From NCBI GenBank assembly GCA_002633005.1, contig NMRA01000021.1, positions 1,360,735 to 1,424,734 of the forward strand: a stretch of DNA of 64,000 bases, in the 5' to 3' direction. Origin of the DNA: Phoronis australis. Lineage: Eukaryota > Phoronida > Phoronidae. The notes under the pieces were generated by a model. The model saw nothing but the letters and a program-made list of their open reading frames with translations. It ran no database searches and was not told where the DNA came from. Positions 12,551 to 25,900 of this stretch are shown piece by piece (positions within the stretch are counted from its first letter, which is position 1; every line of letters begins with the position of its first letter). Made by a program: the position numbers and the translations under genes.

Positions 12551-12556
12551 TTTATT
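12551..12556 (-). terminator. Candidate polyadenylation signal for GANP
   Basis: TTTATT on the plus strand reads AATAAA on the minus strand, about 145 bases after the GANP stop codon. No cleavage site can be seen directly. Confidence 0.4.
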
Positions 12557-12637
12557 ATCTTATCTCCAGTGAAATGAATTGTATCTAAACAATTTTGTTT
12601 CTAAATACCTGGTACGGAAGTCTACTTTTTCTATTTC

Positions 12638-12727
12638 ACGAGTAAACGAGCATCACTTCTCGGTCGCGAAACACTGGATTCGTGAGTAAACAAGCACCAC
12701 TACTCGGTCACAAGACGCTGGAGTTTC
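12638..12727 (-). repeat. 44-bp tandem duplication across the GANP stop codon
   Basis: Two diverged units lie side by side, one about 12638-12681 and one about 12682-12727. Shared words include GAGTAAAC, GAGCA/AAGCA and CTCGGTC. The upstream unit (on the minus strand) contains the last codons LQRLVTE and the stop TAG; in the other copy the matching triplet is AAG. Confidence 0.6.
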
Positions 12728-13235
12728 ATACCAAACAATCGTTCTGCCGACTTTTCGGTTTCCAAGCTTCGCCGCAACATGTCCAACCTACAACCCAGAG
12801 ATTCATCATAGCCACTGCCCCCGTCCAAATTTTCACCTCCATCCACTTCGATATGCTGAGGACAACGCTGACCAGAATGCTTGGTCCCTGTTTTATTCAT
12901 CAGGGTCTTGTCCGAAAGAAGTCCGATAGGACTTCCGTTAAATGAATAATCTCTTGGACTTTGCGGTGGTGCTTCAGAATACAAATCCTCGCTCTCATTC
13001 AATGCATTCTGAAGCATTTTATCGAAGAGATCAGACTGTTGTTTTTCCTCAGCAATCTTATTTGCCAGCTCTCTTGATATCTCATTGGCCAACAAACTGT
13101 CTTGAGATTGCACATCAAGAGGTATCGACTCTGAACATTTGCCGAGTCGTTTCATCTTGGTTGGTGTCGACAAATCAGGGATTTCTTGTTCTTTCCTTTT
13201 TGCGCAATACAGAATTGTGTCATCAAGAGTGATAT
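12700..13235 (-). CDS. MCM3AP: GANP exon 24 (last), C-terminus
   Basis: The acceptor is ATTTTCAG on the minus strand and the stop TAG lies at 12700-12702. It encodes a polar tail: [18 protein letters not shown], then a helix [20 protein letters not shown], and an end rich in charged residues finishing in LVTE. Human GANP also ends in a conserved helical segment with LL-type motifs. Confidence 0.88.
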
Positions 13236-13887
13236 CTGAAAATGTGCAATGATGCAACAATTGTCATGTGCTGCAAATAAATTGTGACTGGGATAGGACA
13301 TGACACAATTCTCATTGATTATCTCAGGATTCTGATTTGATTACTTCGAACATCAATGTAATGATTTAACATGATCTTGAGATCCAACAAGAGCAAGTTG
13401 CAATCCTGAGATTCAATGACCATCAACATTGTTAAGACGTCTTTTCAGTTTAATAAGCCAAATAACCTCAAAACTACCCCTGCTGTTTTATAGACTCAAA
13501 CCTGTAACTTTGTTTAGATCAACTTATTATCATGCTGAAAATAAGACATCGTGGAGTCTGATGGCGTATCGAGCTAAACAATTATGATACAAGAATGTGC
13601 GCTGAGCCCCTGTGGTGGATTCACAGATTCCAATCATTAAACTCTGCTCGCAGCAGTTTAGGGAAAGCATGAGAACTTTCTTGCTCACTCTTACGGAAAT
13701 TTATCAGCATCTCCTTAGACCCCACGTTCAGGCACAGACTTCATCGTGAGTCGTCTGCTAGTGCCACCTAGCAACTGAGTAAGATGGCAGGCTGACATTG
13801 AAAACTGCACAGGTTTTCACCAAATTGCAGGGTGCAAACTTTAATTTTTTGATTCCTACTTCTATGAGAATAACATAAATTTATAAA

Positions 13888-13922
<35 letters not shown>

Positions 13923-16900
13923 AATGAATTCCTGAGTGAAAGAATGGCAAGATAGGGATTTACTGCCACAACAAAACGCCTACAAAAACTATCAAAGCTT
14001 TCAGACAAGATGCACTGAACTTGAAACCAATTTTCAAAAAGCCAGTCAGCTCAACATGAACGAATATTTGACATCATTTTGAACAATTTGTTCTAAGATA
14101 AAAATCTCGAGATAATTATCCACCTTCCACATATCTTTCTTCCGCAACTTTTCTTACAACTTGACGCACAATAAAAATGGATAAGTATGGCCAGATTTTG
14201 TCACATTTAATGTATTTACAAATGACTTTTGGGCTGCAGCCAACAGCTAACCTTGTTCATCCCCTAGCGCCGATGCAAAGAGCCATGACTTTGACGTGAC
14301 GTAACTGTCATAGTCCTCAGGCAAGAAATGAATCATAAGTGGGTCACCATCCTCCTGAAATTTGGAAATATATTACTTATTAATAAATATAGATTATTAC
14401 ATGGCGAAGTCGTTATTCCCCGTTATCTAGAACCCGATTGGATTTTGGAGAATTATCGCCCGAGGGGCGTTAGCCCCGAGGGTGATAATTCTCCAAAATC
14501 CACGAGGGCTCTAGATAAGGGGGATAATGACTGAGAACATGTAATAATTTATTTATACCACATACTAAACAAGAAACATTGCAATGAATCGATCTACCTT
14601 TCTCGACTCACCTCGGCTTTGTAACTACTTTCTATGTCAGAGGCCCGGGGTCGGAGGTCGTGACCTTTTAAGAAAAGCCGAGCAATTTTTGTCAAATAAT
14701 GCTTATACTCAAAACCAATTGAAAAATTTAAACAAAATAGAAATAAAGTGAATCTATAAATTAAGGTTTAGCAAATAATATAGCTTACTACACATTTTAT
14801 CACGCTAAGCTTCGACCGGGAAAATATCGTCTGCTAAAGTAGGTTACCAATAGTAACTGAGTATAATGCTCAAGTCAAAGGATCCCGACGACACGATACC
14901 CGCATTCAAATTGTTGTCAAGACCATGAAACGCTAGATGTCTAGACCATGAAGAACTAGACAGACCACAACAACCAAATTGTCATGGTTACCGTTGTTGA
15001 TGGACAGCTGGTCAGCAGGTGGTGCACACATGCCGATATCACCTCCGTCCAAGGAATGTTCAGGTAACACGGAGTACAGTCGACTTCATCACAGGTGAGC
15101 AAGCAGGTGTAATCAAACACCCTCTCAGCTTTCGACAAAAGTTTGTCTACTCTGAAACGTAGAATCCAATGACATTAAAACAATAATCTGATTTCGACAA
15201 CAACTGACAGGCCTCAGTGGGCAAAGCATTGTGACACAAAACAATTGGAGATCAGATAAATCTATTGTGCTCGTTTGTGTTTAAATCAAGAAATTAAAAA
15301 TACAACGGCGTATTACACTAATCAAATACAAAACGGACGGTTAAAGGTGAAATTGCTAAAAGCCAAATGCAGCACTGCTTCTGTAATATGACTATTACAA
15401 TAAATTATTGCACAATCTATTCCGAGACGATTATTTTAATTTAATTTTTCAATGGGTCACAAATAAAATTTTAATTGAGTTCCCATCTGTTATAATTACC
15501 TGTAGCCCAGGTGGGCAGGCACCTGTCCATAACACACACTTCCCAGGTACATGCGCACATCATTGCAGGCCATCGCCCAACTATCAGACTGGTCATTACT
15601 GCAGGTGAACTCGGGCAGAGTGAGACTTTCAAACACATCCAGCAGGTACTGCAGATGAGCCGCCGAGTTCCAGCCCAGTTGGGGTAAATCTGTATCAGAA
15701 GAATGACAAGAACATTCAGTAACCATAAGATTCACAGCAGTAGTTTTATCGTCTGAAAAGAACCCAGAATTAATTAATGGAAATGTCTTAATAATTAATT
15801 CATTAGCTGTACCTTCCAATTGGTGAATAGTCACTTTACTTTCCATATAAATTATTTCTTTATTTCTCACTGCATGTTTCCCTTCACAATTTGTTGTAAA
15901 ACTCCTAGTTCCAGATAATATCTAATAGATGCTATACAATCAAAGATAAATAATGACAATATTATTATTATTTATCATGTCATGGGATGGTGAGTTGTGG
16001 TGAGATAAATGACAACGTTTTTTCTAACTTATTGTAATTTGTCACTTATTTCGCAACAAAATGACAGGCAAGCCCAAATTTATATCATTTTCTATTTCCC
16101 AAAGGCGCACTACCTCGAGCAAATATTGCACACTTTACCAAATGCTCTTTAGTGACAATCGCATACTACAAACCAAGCCTACAGCAGACTAAAGGCTTCA
16201 TAATGACATCATTTATTGTTGGTGCCAAATTTGACAAAATAAAATTCCCCTTGCCTGCCATGTTGAGTGTTAAATAGGTGAAAAACTCCTACACATCCCC
16301 CGACACACCACTGCACTAACAAGTCAGAAGAGTCCCTCAAAAGGTTTACTAAACATTTACAGTGTCATGAAGAAGTAATGCTTTGTCTATCCAGAGTGGA
16401 CAGTGGCTTTTCAATGATGAGGAAATGGTGACTAAGTACAGACAAAACAACATTATTTAATCGTTTTGACTGGGTGGGCAGTCCCTCTTTAGCAAGAGTC
16501 AACAGAAAGTAAAACACACGTAAGTTAAATATAATTGTGCGGCTACAAATCAGGGCGTTGATATGGTATAAGTAAGAATTAGAAGTCTTCTTACACGCCA
16601 TGCGTTGGTCACATCATGTGACCTGCAGTTAAGTTTTAAAATATTTTTGCCCCGTCTGCAGAGATCTTTCAAGACTTTACTATTATAGATCAAGTAGTGA
16701 AGCCTAAAAGGATTTGTGTCCGTTCTGCAAAGTTAGCAGAAAGTAATCAGTCTGAGCTTCAGTAGGGGCATAGATCTTAACTACAGGTCACACAATGTGA
16801 CCAAGATATGGCATGACTTAACTACAGGTCACAAAATGTGACCAAGATATGGCATGACTTAACTACAGGTCACACAATGTGACCAAGATATGGCATGACT

Positions 16901-19900
16901 TAACTACAGGTCACACAATGTGACCAAGATATGGCATGTAACATGACTAGCAATGCTTCCTTATTATAAGTAAGTTAAGTAAGCAAAGCAAATACCTAAA
17001 GTGCACGCCAAAAATAATCAGAGAAGACGACCCTAGATTCCTCAGGGTGACAAATTACTGCAACTTTTGTACAGAGAATACAATCAAATCTCGCAACAAC
17101 ATACATCAAGGGACCATTGAAATCAATATGTTTTATGTTTGTTGTAACCAGAGCGAAATATTAGGTAAAAACATGACTTATGTTGGTTTTAACGTTGCAA
17201 ACAGGGTGCGATATAATGAAGTTAGACTAGAATAATGAATCATGACTGGGACTATTTTTTGCGTGCACTGTGGGACCTGTTTATCCGAATTGTGACCTGA
17301 TGTTTGACCTGGCGACCTCAGAATCGACAGTTACCTGCATTAGTCACGATCAACCCCCACCAAGATAGTTGAACACTGTAACCAGTCTTATTAACTTGAA
17401 TTTGAATCTTCTAAAAATTGAGCAATGCTTTGTCTACAAATTGAGACGAACAAGTGCAAAGCACTACACCTGCCTCAAGAAGAGGTTCGTACTTAAAAAA
17501 CTAATTAAAGACTCTTACTTGGGTCTGCTGTGCAAAGTTCAGGAATGGGCCATGACAAGTCCAGCAAGACGTCACTGCAGGCTACTGCCTGAAGATGGCG
17601 CACCACACTGTTGTACAGATCAATGAGGACATCTGGAGGCTGAAAGGTGATATAAAACATGTCAGTGAACATTATACAAAGTGAGCAATCAATGACATCA
17701 AAATTAAAAACGATGACTCAGAGCATACAAGGAAACACAGTGTTATGATAAACATGGGCAAAATGTGAATACAAGGTTTAATCATGCTGAAACCTCAGTT
17801 TTTCAAACTTACAGCATGAAAAAGTCACACTCTTTACACACCAATAACTGAAAATGTTTAAATATCACAGCTGCAGCAAGGTTAAAAATATCCCAGATAT
17901 TAATTACTTTATTCAGGGCTGTTCCAGCAAAATCTGTATGGGAGGGGGGGGGAAGGCACTTTTATTTCGTACCCACCGCCCATATTTTTCTTTATTTCTC
18001 CAACCCATGACCCATAATTTTTTAAATATTTTTAATATGTTAAAATATAAAATCCAACACTTGCAAAAAAAATTGCCTCCAGGAGGACCTGTTAAGAACT
18101 TAGATGATTGACAGACAGGAACTAGTTGTCTTGTCCAATATTGTCAAAGACTAAAGTAGCCTGTGAGCAATACTCTTGGCAGCCACCAGGTGTCTCTGTT
18201 CACCATGTGTCTATAATTTCAATGAACATTTTTTCATTTATAAGGATTTATGAATCTCAAACTGTCTCCACGAACTTTTTTATACTTCTATGTCAAGTGT
18301 ACGGTGGCCCGAAAGTATCATCGCTACTTTTGTTTAAATATTTTTTCATTTTTCATTTTCCACCTAGGTGGAAATAATTCAACCTAGGTGGAAACTGTTT
18401 TCACCTGGTTGGAAACTATTTTTGCCTGGGTGGAAACTATTTTCACCTGGGTGGAAACTATTTTCACCCGGGTGGAAACTATTTCAACCTAGGTGGAAAT
18501 TATTTCAACCTAGGTTGAAATAATTTCCACTTGGGTGAAAATAATTTCCACCTAGGTTGAAATAATTTCAACCTAGGTTGAAATATTTCATCCTAGGTGG
18601 AAAAGGAAAAATAAAACAATTAATAAACTAAAATAGCGATGATACTTTCGGGCCACCGTACAAGTGAGTATTGGAACTTGTTTATCTTACTCCTCATACT
18701 TTTTATTTAAAAATCATCAATTTTCTTATATGTATTAACACCAGTTTAGTGTTGCATAACTTTTCAATTTAATAGGACTGCAGACAAACAGTTGGCACAA
18801 ATCAAGTTGCCCATGACTTGATTAATGGCTTAGCGAACATATTGCACTCTGTTCACTGGCAATATGGGCTTTTTTGTATTGGGATAAGTTAGGATTTTTT
18901 TTGAGTTTTGAGTTTTTTAATTAACCAACCTGTCAACATTAACATGTCAAAAAATACCACCCATTTCTAATGCATCACTTCTTACAGGATCGACGACCCA
19001 TAATTTGAGTTTTTTTCCAAAGACCACCACCCATGAATTTTTATTTCTACTGCCGCCCCCCCCACACGGATTTTACTGGAACAGCCCTCACATGAATGAT
19101 GTAGTGCCTACAATCATTGGCAAATGTCTTCCACAAGAAGTGAAACTACAGCTCTTGTACACTCACACCACATTCCAATAGTATCAGTCATAATTCATCA
19201 ACATTTAATAAACTTCCAACAGTCTTTGCAGACTGTTGACACCATTCTGCAACAATACCTGATGGAGAAGACCTTCTTGCCTGCGTCTGGCAAGATCTTG
19301 ATAGATGGGTGTGTAGAACTCAGCTGCCAACAACTCTTCAACAAAGTCCCAGATTGGCTTGCTGACCAAAGTGGGTGGAGTCGGGCTCTTACATGACAGC
19401 CACTTGACACTTTCCTTCAACTAAAATATAAAAGCCACATTCACAGATCAGAGTATTTTTTACACCGGGAGAATGAAAATGTGTTTGTATCATGAATTTA
19501 TTCTCCAGTCTCAATATATTATTATATGTGTATTTATGCATTGAGACAACAACACAGAAGTTCAAATTCATTAAAAAATAACCCACACACTTAACATCTG
19601 CAGAATCATAACTTGAATGGACTGTTTTATTAATAACTGCAAAAATTATTCAAATCGGGACAGAAGTAATTGTGAAAATTGTCATATATCCATTTTTCAG
19701 AAACGTCTCACATTGTTATGAGATGCTCAAAATTTTTCCAAATGTTTTTTTCTCAATACAATAGATACACCATACCATGCTAAAAGCAATTAGTGAAGGT
19801 AAATTTTTCTAGACTTCAAAGAGAACCATGTAGAATTAATTACTTCAGAAAAAAGAGCAATTCATTCTTTTTTGAAAAAGAATAAATCTTAGTAATCAAA

Positions 19901-22900
19901 ATGGAAATTCTTGCTAAGATCATCAAGAATTATGTTTTTTACATTAAAACCATTAATTGTACAGTTTCTAAAGTACACACCAGCTCAGTGGCTTCTGGCT
20001 GATCCAGATTCTCGCCCAGAGCCAGCACTTCATATCCCGATAGTCCATTACCCACAAAGGCATCCAAGTTCAAAAGAGATGGGTGACGAAGAGAGGAGGC
20101 AAGACTTTGTAGTGAACCTATCACACACCCGCTTGTTGTCACGACAACCAGTGGGAGGGAAGAGTGAGGGGGTAAAGTGTCCATCAAGTCTTTGAGCCTT
20201 GACTGACAGCTTTGCCAGTAGACCTGCAAAACGTCAACCACCACAAGTTAAAACAAAACGAACAGAAATTGAGAAAAAGGAATTTGTTACAGTAACTCTC
20301 CACTTATTTGACACAATCACCTCATTTCACACACAAAAAGTTATTTATAAAAATCTTTTGGTTATCGCTTATTTCACAGCAGGCTACTTGGTAGGAATTT
20401 TTTGCCTCCCCTAATTCACACAGTCAGTTTTGCACTTCAGAAAAAATATCAACTCAAAGCCATATCTTTAATCTTAGTAATGCGTACCTCTTAAACAGTG
20501 ATAATCATAATGCTCTAAGTACTTAATTCATCCATTCACACCAGATATATCATGCAGAAAGGATTGATTTACACGAGCATCGTGTAACTCACAGTCAGTG
20601 TTCAAAGGACTTTTACCTACGATGTGATACAGAACTTTTATATCAAAACAAGAGTAAGTAATTTGATTACTGAGAATAAAATCACGTTGGCAACCTGTAG
20701 TAGGCTGCAACTAACTGAATTCCCACCCATACAGGCATCAAGCGATGTTTAATTACTCAGCACAACTTCCTCATTCATCAACTATGAAGTCTGTAATATT
20801 CAGTATTTGCCACACCCCGGATAACAGGAAAATGCATTATTTATTTTGTGTGAAATGACAGGTGATTACCATACTTTCAATCACACGGACTGTGGGTTTA
20901 TATTAAAATAATTCTTTATTATTTTCACTATACAGCAAGTCAACAAAACACAGCAACACTTCATTAAAGTTTTACAATCGCCAATAAATTTAACCACTCT
21001 ACTAGTCAATAAAAACTACCAGAAAACAACCAGTGGCTACAATACTGAACTTAATAGCAAAATTCTGCATTTGAAATAGAGTTTATTCAATTAATGCTTA
21101 ATCGACTGTTTGCATTACATGGAAATCTAAATAGCATACATCTACAGAATTTGCATTGTAGCAAATTTATGGCACAAAAATGACATGAATATTAGACCAC
21201 TACTAATCATTACCTCGTTACATTGGACACTGTCACCAACAGGGGGCAGCACAAACATTATCGCTGCCGTGCCAAGCAGTGCGCTGCTCTCTTTCAGCTT
21301 CTCCAATTGGCTGCTTGACAACACCCCCTGTAGGGTCCTCACGCAAACGCCTATTGTAGCATTTGCTTGATCCCTTTTACACACCTTCGAATACGCGGCG
21401 AGGATTCGGCTGAAGTCTGTGTTGAGCTCACCTGACTGTCTGCCTCGGGAGAACTTAGAACAGATCCAATCACAGAGGACGCCGGTATTCGTGTCATCTC
21501 CCATTTGATTGGGCAGTGACAGAAGCAGCTTCCAGTGACTCCTAGTGGCCGACGTGTGCTTCATCAACTGTGGCCCAACAATCTCTGTTAAGTCCAAAGG
21601 TGACCACGCCATCTTACTCCGAATTAGATTAAGAAAGTAATAGGCACTCAGTGCCCTTGAAAGCGTTACTTCGTTGTTCCTCGCTTTTCCAGGTGACTCT
21701 ATCACCAGTCGGGCTCTCTTGTTGTAAGGCATGAGTCCGCATTCGATTTTTGACATCTCTCGGTCAGGCAGAAGCGCATTTAAGACCTCACCTCCATCAC
21801 CTAACACATTTGGAGTGCAGGGGAAGCTATACATTGATTTTTTCTTACGTAACATTTTGGACAGAGCATTTCTCCACTGTCTGAAGCAGTGGGCAGTCCT
21901 AAGAAGTTTGATTGATGCTTCGCGCTCAGCCAGCAGTTGAAGCCTCTGCACCACGTCAGTCTCGAAGACGTCCTGAGCAATGCTGTGAATGACATCATCT
22001 ACAGTTCCTTCCAAGATGGTCTGATGAGCCTCTGACTGCCATTTTAGCAAAGTCTGGACCTCACTGAAACATTAACAATTCAAAAGTTGTGAGAAACACC
22101 ATTAGTTTTTCAAAACAGTGCTCTGCACTACTTAGGGAGAGGGAGATGGAGAGGGAGCACACTGAAAACAACTAAGCACGGGGACAGGTGGATAAGGGAC
22201 CTTGGTATATTAAAAGCTAAACAAGAGCAACGCGAAGCATTGAAATGCGCCCATGAATACATTGCAGATGGTGTAATAATAATGGCCACTAGATAACGCA
22301 AAATACGTCGAATACATATGAAATGAGAACATATCATTGTTTATTAATTGAAAGCCATTTACCAAATTTCATTAAATCCGCCAAGGAAGTTCTGAAAAAC
22401 AGAGGAAAACTGAATCAGAACACCCTCAGATAATTATGACAGTAAAAATGTGTTCAACATCCTAAGGACTACTTTCTGAAGTAAGTGGGCAGAATGATTC
22501 AGTTTTCACTGTAGACCGGCACCAGAAATAACAAGATGCAATTAACGGACGGACGAATAAAATCATAACAAGACCTCCAAGGAAAGGAAGCCGTGTCAAT
22601 GACATTACTGAAAACCCAGGATCCCATTGAATATTATGAAAGCTCTTACTGAAAATCACGTCAAATACTTCATTGAAAATGAGAGCAGTACCCTACTGAA
22701 AGCCACTGCATTAAAAACTGCAGGGCAATCACTGATTAAAGAGGACGGAAAGACTTGAGTGAAAAGCATGATATGACCCATCACAGCAAGACTCCCAGGA
22801 CAAGCCTGACAGGACCCACTCAAAATTGAAGTAGAACCCCAATCAAAATTAAAACAAGACCCAATGAAAATCATGAAAGGTACCCATAAAAAATCATGGC

Positions 22901-25900
22901 AAGACCTCAACGGAAGTCATTATAAGACCCCTGAAAAACAAGGCAAACCGCACTGCTCACCTGTATTTTTCATCCGCCGTACTCTTCACCAACTCATCAA
23001 CCACCTCACTCTCCAACTCCACTGCCAACGACGTGCAAGCTCTTTCACGAGTCGCAGCCAATATTGCTGCCTCTCGAGCTTGGCGCTCCCTCTCGGCTGC
23101 AGCTCGAGCTAGAAGTTCCCTCTTAGCAGCGGCCTCTTTAGCCCGTCGCTCTTTCTCAGCAGCGACCTCTTTAGCCTGTCGCTCTTTCTCAGCAGCGACC
23201 TCTTTAGCTAAGCGATCCCTCTCTGCCTGTCGTTCCTTCTCTCGTAGTTGCTCAACAACCACAACTTGTTTGGCGATCTCTCTGTACATAGAAAGGATGC
23301 ATAAGGCTTATCAAAATACATCACCTGAAGCTTTGGTCACCTGAATCATTGACAATTTTTTATTCCGATCATGTGAAACACATACTTAGGCAGTGTGCAT
23401 TTTAGAGAAAAGGAAACTCCAGTGGGGAGAAAGAGGACACTGCTTACAAAAACATGCTTTTAGTAACAAGAGCAACGTAGAGCATTGACATGCGACCACC
23501 ACGTGCATAGCGTATAGCGCAGATACAAAGGATGATTACTATTTAAAGCATTCCCGCTACATGGAGCAATGCTGGTAAACTGAACATAGCCTCTAGGGGG
23601 CGCATAGCAAATCAGCAGGGCTCTCCTCAATAAGAACACACCTGCCAAGCCTGCAAAAAAATTAAAACTGGCAATGGGGGTGCAATCATGGTATTTAGAT
23701 ACGACCAAACATAGTCATCCTGTTGTCATGTTCAAAGAAATACTCTTGCCGAATTTCACAAAGATCCAGCAGGGAGAAACAGCTGTGGATGCGAAAAAAG
23801 CAAACTTCCACTGGGGGGCGCCACAGTAGTCATACTGTCCAAAAATTGTCCACCATGCTCTTCACAGTAGGGAACACACAGTAGTTTGGCCGATAGAGAG
23901 ATGGACTTCAAAATCAGACTTAAAAAAACGACCACTAGGAGGCGTACACCACGTCAAATCCATCTGAAAACAAAAAGGTGTCATAGCCTCATTAATAGAA
24001 ATGAATTTGCCAAGTTTGATGAAAATCCAAAACAAAACTGCCACTATGAGGCACCACTGTCAGCACCGTACAAAAAGCATCGTCACATGTCCTCTTCCCA
24101 GTAAGAGCATATATGTCAACTTCCATAATCATCCCAAGAGCGAGTTGATGGACAGAGAGGCAAACACCAAAATCACTCAAAAATAATAAAAACAGGCACT
24201 AGGTGGTGTGAACTACCCAAATCCATCGCCTATTTAATAGAAAGTTATTCACAAAATTTCATAAAAATCCATCCAGGAACTCCAATGATACAAAGGAAAA
24301 CAAAAATATAAAATTGCCACTGGGAGACAGAGTGGTTGTTGGATCCGCCCAAAAGCCGCCATCACCTCTTGTCACCTTCATATAAATACACTTGTCAAAT
24401 TTAACAAAGTTGCTAAAGAGGGCTTAGGAGATAATGCCATAGATGCAAAAAGTGCCACTAGGAGGAGCTACTGTAGTCAGAGCTGTCCGAAAATCCTCAC
24501 CAGCTATCCTCTTCCCATTTATTAATTTTCATAACCACCCTTACAGTGGTTTGCCCTGCATTAGAGCAGACAACAAAGAATAGACCTGAAAATAGTAAAA
24601 ATGGCCAGTACGTGGCGCAAAATACGTCAAATTCATTTGAAATAGTGAAGGTGGTGTCATCTTCCAAATAAATACCTATCCGTTCTGAAAAACCGAAGAT
24701 ACAGAGGCAAACGCTAAAAGTATTTCACAAGTGGTTCCTTAAATTTGTCAAGCTTGAAAAGTGGTAGGGACATTAGTAAGGGAACAGGCATTCCTTAGGA
24801 ATGAAATGCCAAATTTTCTTTCCTAAGGCTATTTTCAAAGTGAATTATAATACACAGAGCCATACAATGAAATATCTTCGCAAAACTTTAGAAGCAATCT
24901 ACCGTGTCATCTCTGTACAAGTTTCCAAGGTAACATCATCCAGTATCCACGAGGATGACCCCATGTACATTTTGATGGCGTTCACAAGACTATTTCCAAC
25001 ATCCTGACACATATCCTGAATGACTTCCAGGAACAAATCTTTGGCTATGTACTTTACAAGCTCATTGGAGACTTGTTTTCGTTGCAACAAAGTGGATTCA
25101 GATGAATTGTCTGCAGGAAACTGTTGAGCCCACTCTTGGGCTGTAGACTGTATGACGGAGCAAGATTCGGCTGAAAAAATTACACCAGAGAATGACGTTG
25201 TATTTAATCATGGAAAGCCACAATTTGTCACATCTCAAAACTTTCAAAATGTCACCAGGAAATCTGGACACAGATTTTTTTGGAGCTTTTTGCATGACTT
25301 TATAAGTCAAATAAATTTTTTATTACATACGTGACACCATACTTGTCAGCGATAACAATGGATTCCCCAATTTCACAATTTGTTTAAAAAGAAACCACCA
25401 CGTCAATGCAGCATAACTGTAAACCCAACAAACAACAGCCTCAACAAATTTCTTACATTATGTCAAAGAAATCTCATAAGATCACAGAATTTTAAGCAAG
25501 CTTTGTCACAGAATGCCACCACGTCACAGGGAATTCATTCTCTGACACACATCCATTTTGGTTGATATGAATAAGTTGACTTCAGGCTAATGATAAATGA
25601 TCACCACAATGATAACAAATGAACATCCTTCATAGCATCATTATCATTCAGCACTGATACATGAACAAAAGAGGCTTTCCACGAATGATACTATGAAGGA
25701 TGATCATTTGTTATCAGCCAAATGATCATTTATCATCAGTCTGAACTAAATTCATAAAAACCCAAAATTTGTGACGTGATGAAAAGACCACTTAAGGACC
25801 TACCAGAGACGTTACTGGTTTCTGACAGGCTGCTAACATCTCTGACAAATCGCCCGGTCTCGTCAAAGCTTGACGTTGGATGATGAATGACGTTTGGTGG

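Noticed and set aside
16779-16940. Possible CRISPR-like array
   Set aside because: Repeats are directly adjacent with no unique spacers, in an animal intron; it is a minisatellite.
23033-23344. 103-codon plus-strand open frame rich in Ala, Ser and Arg
   Set aside because: It is the antisense of the GANP charged-helix exon.
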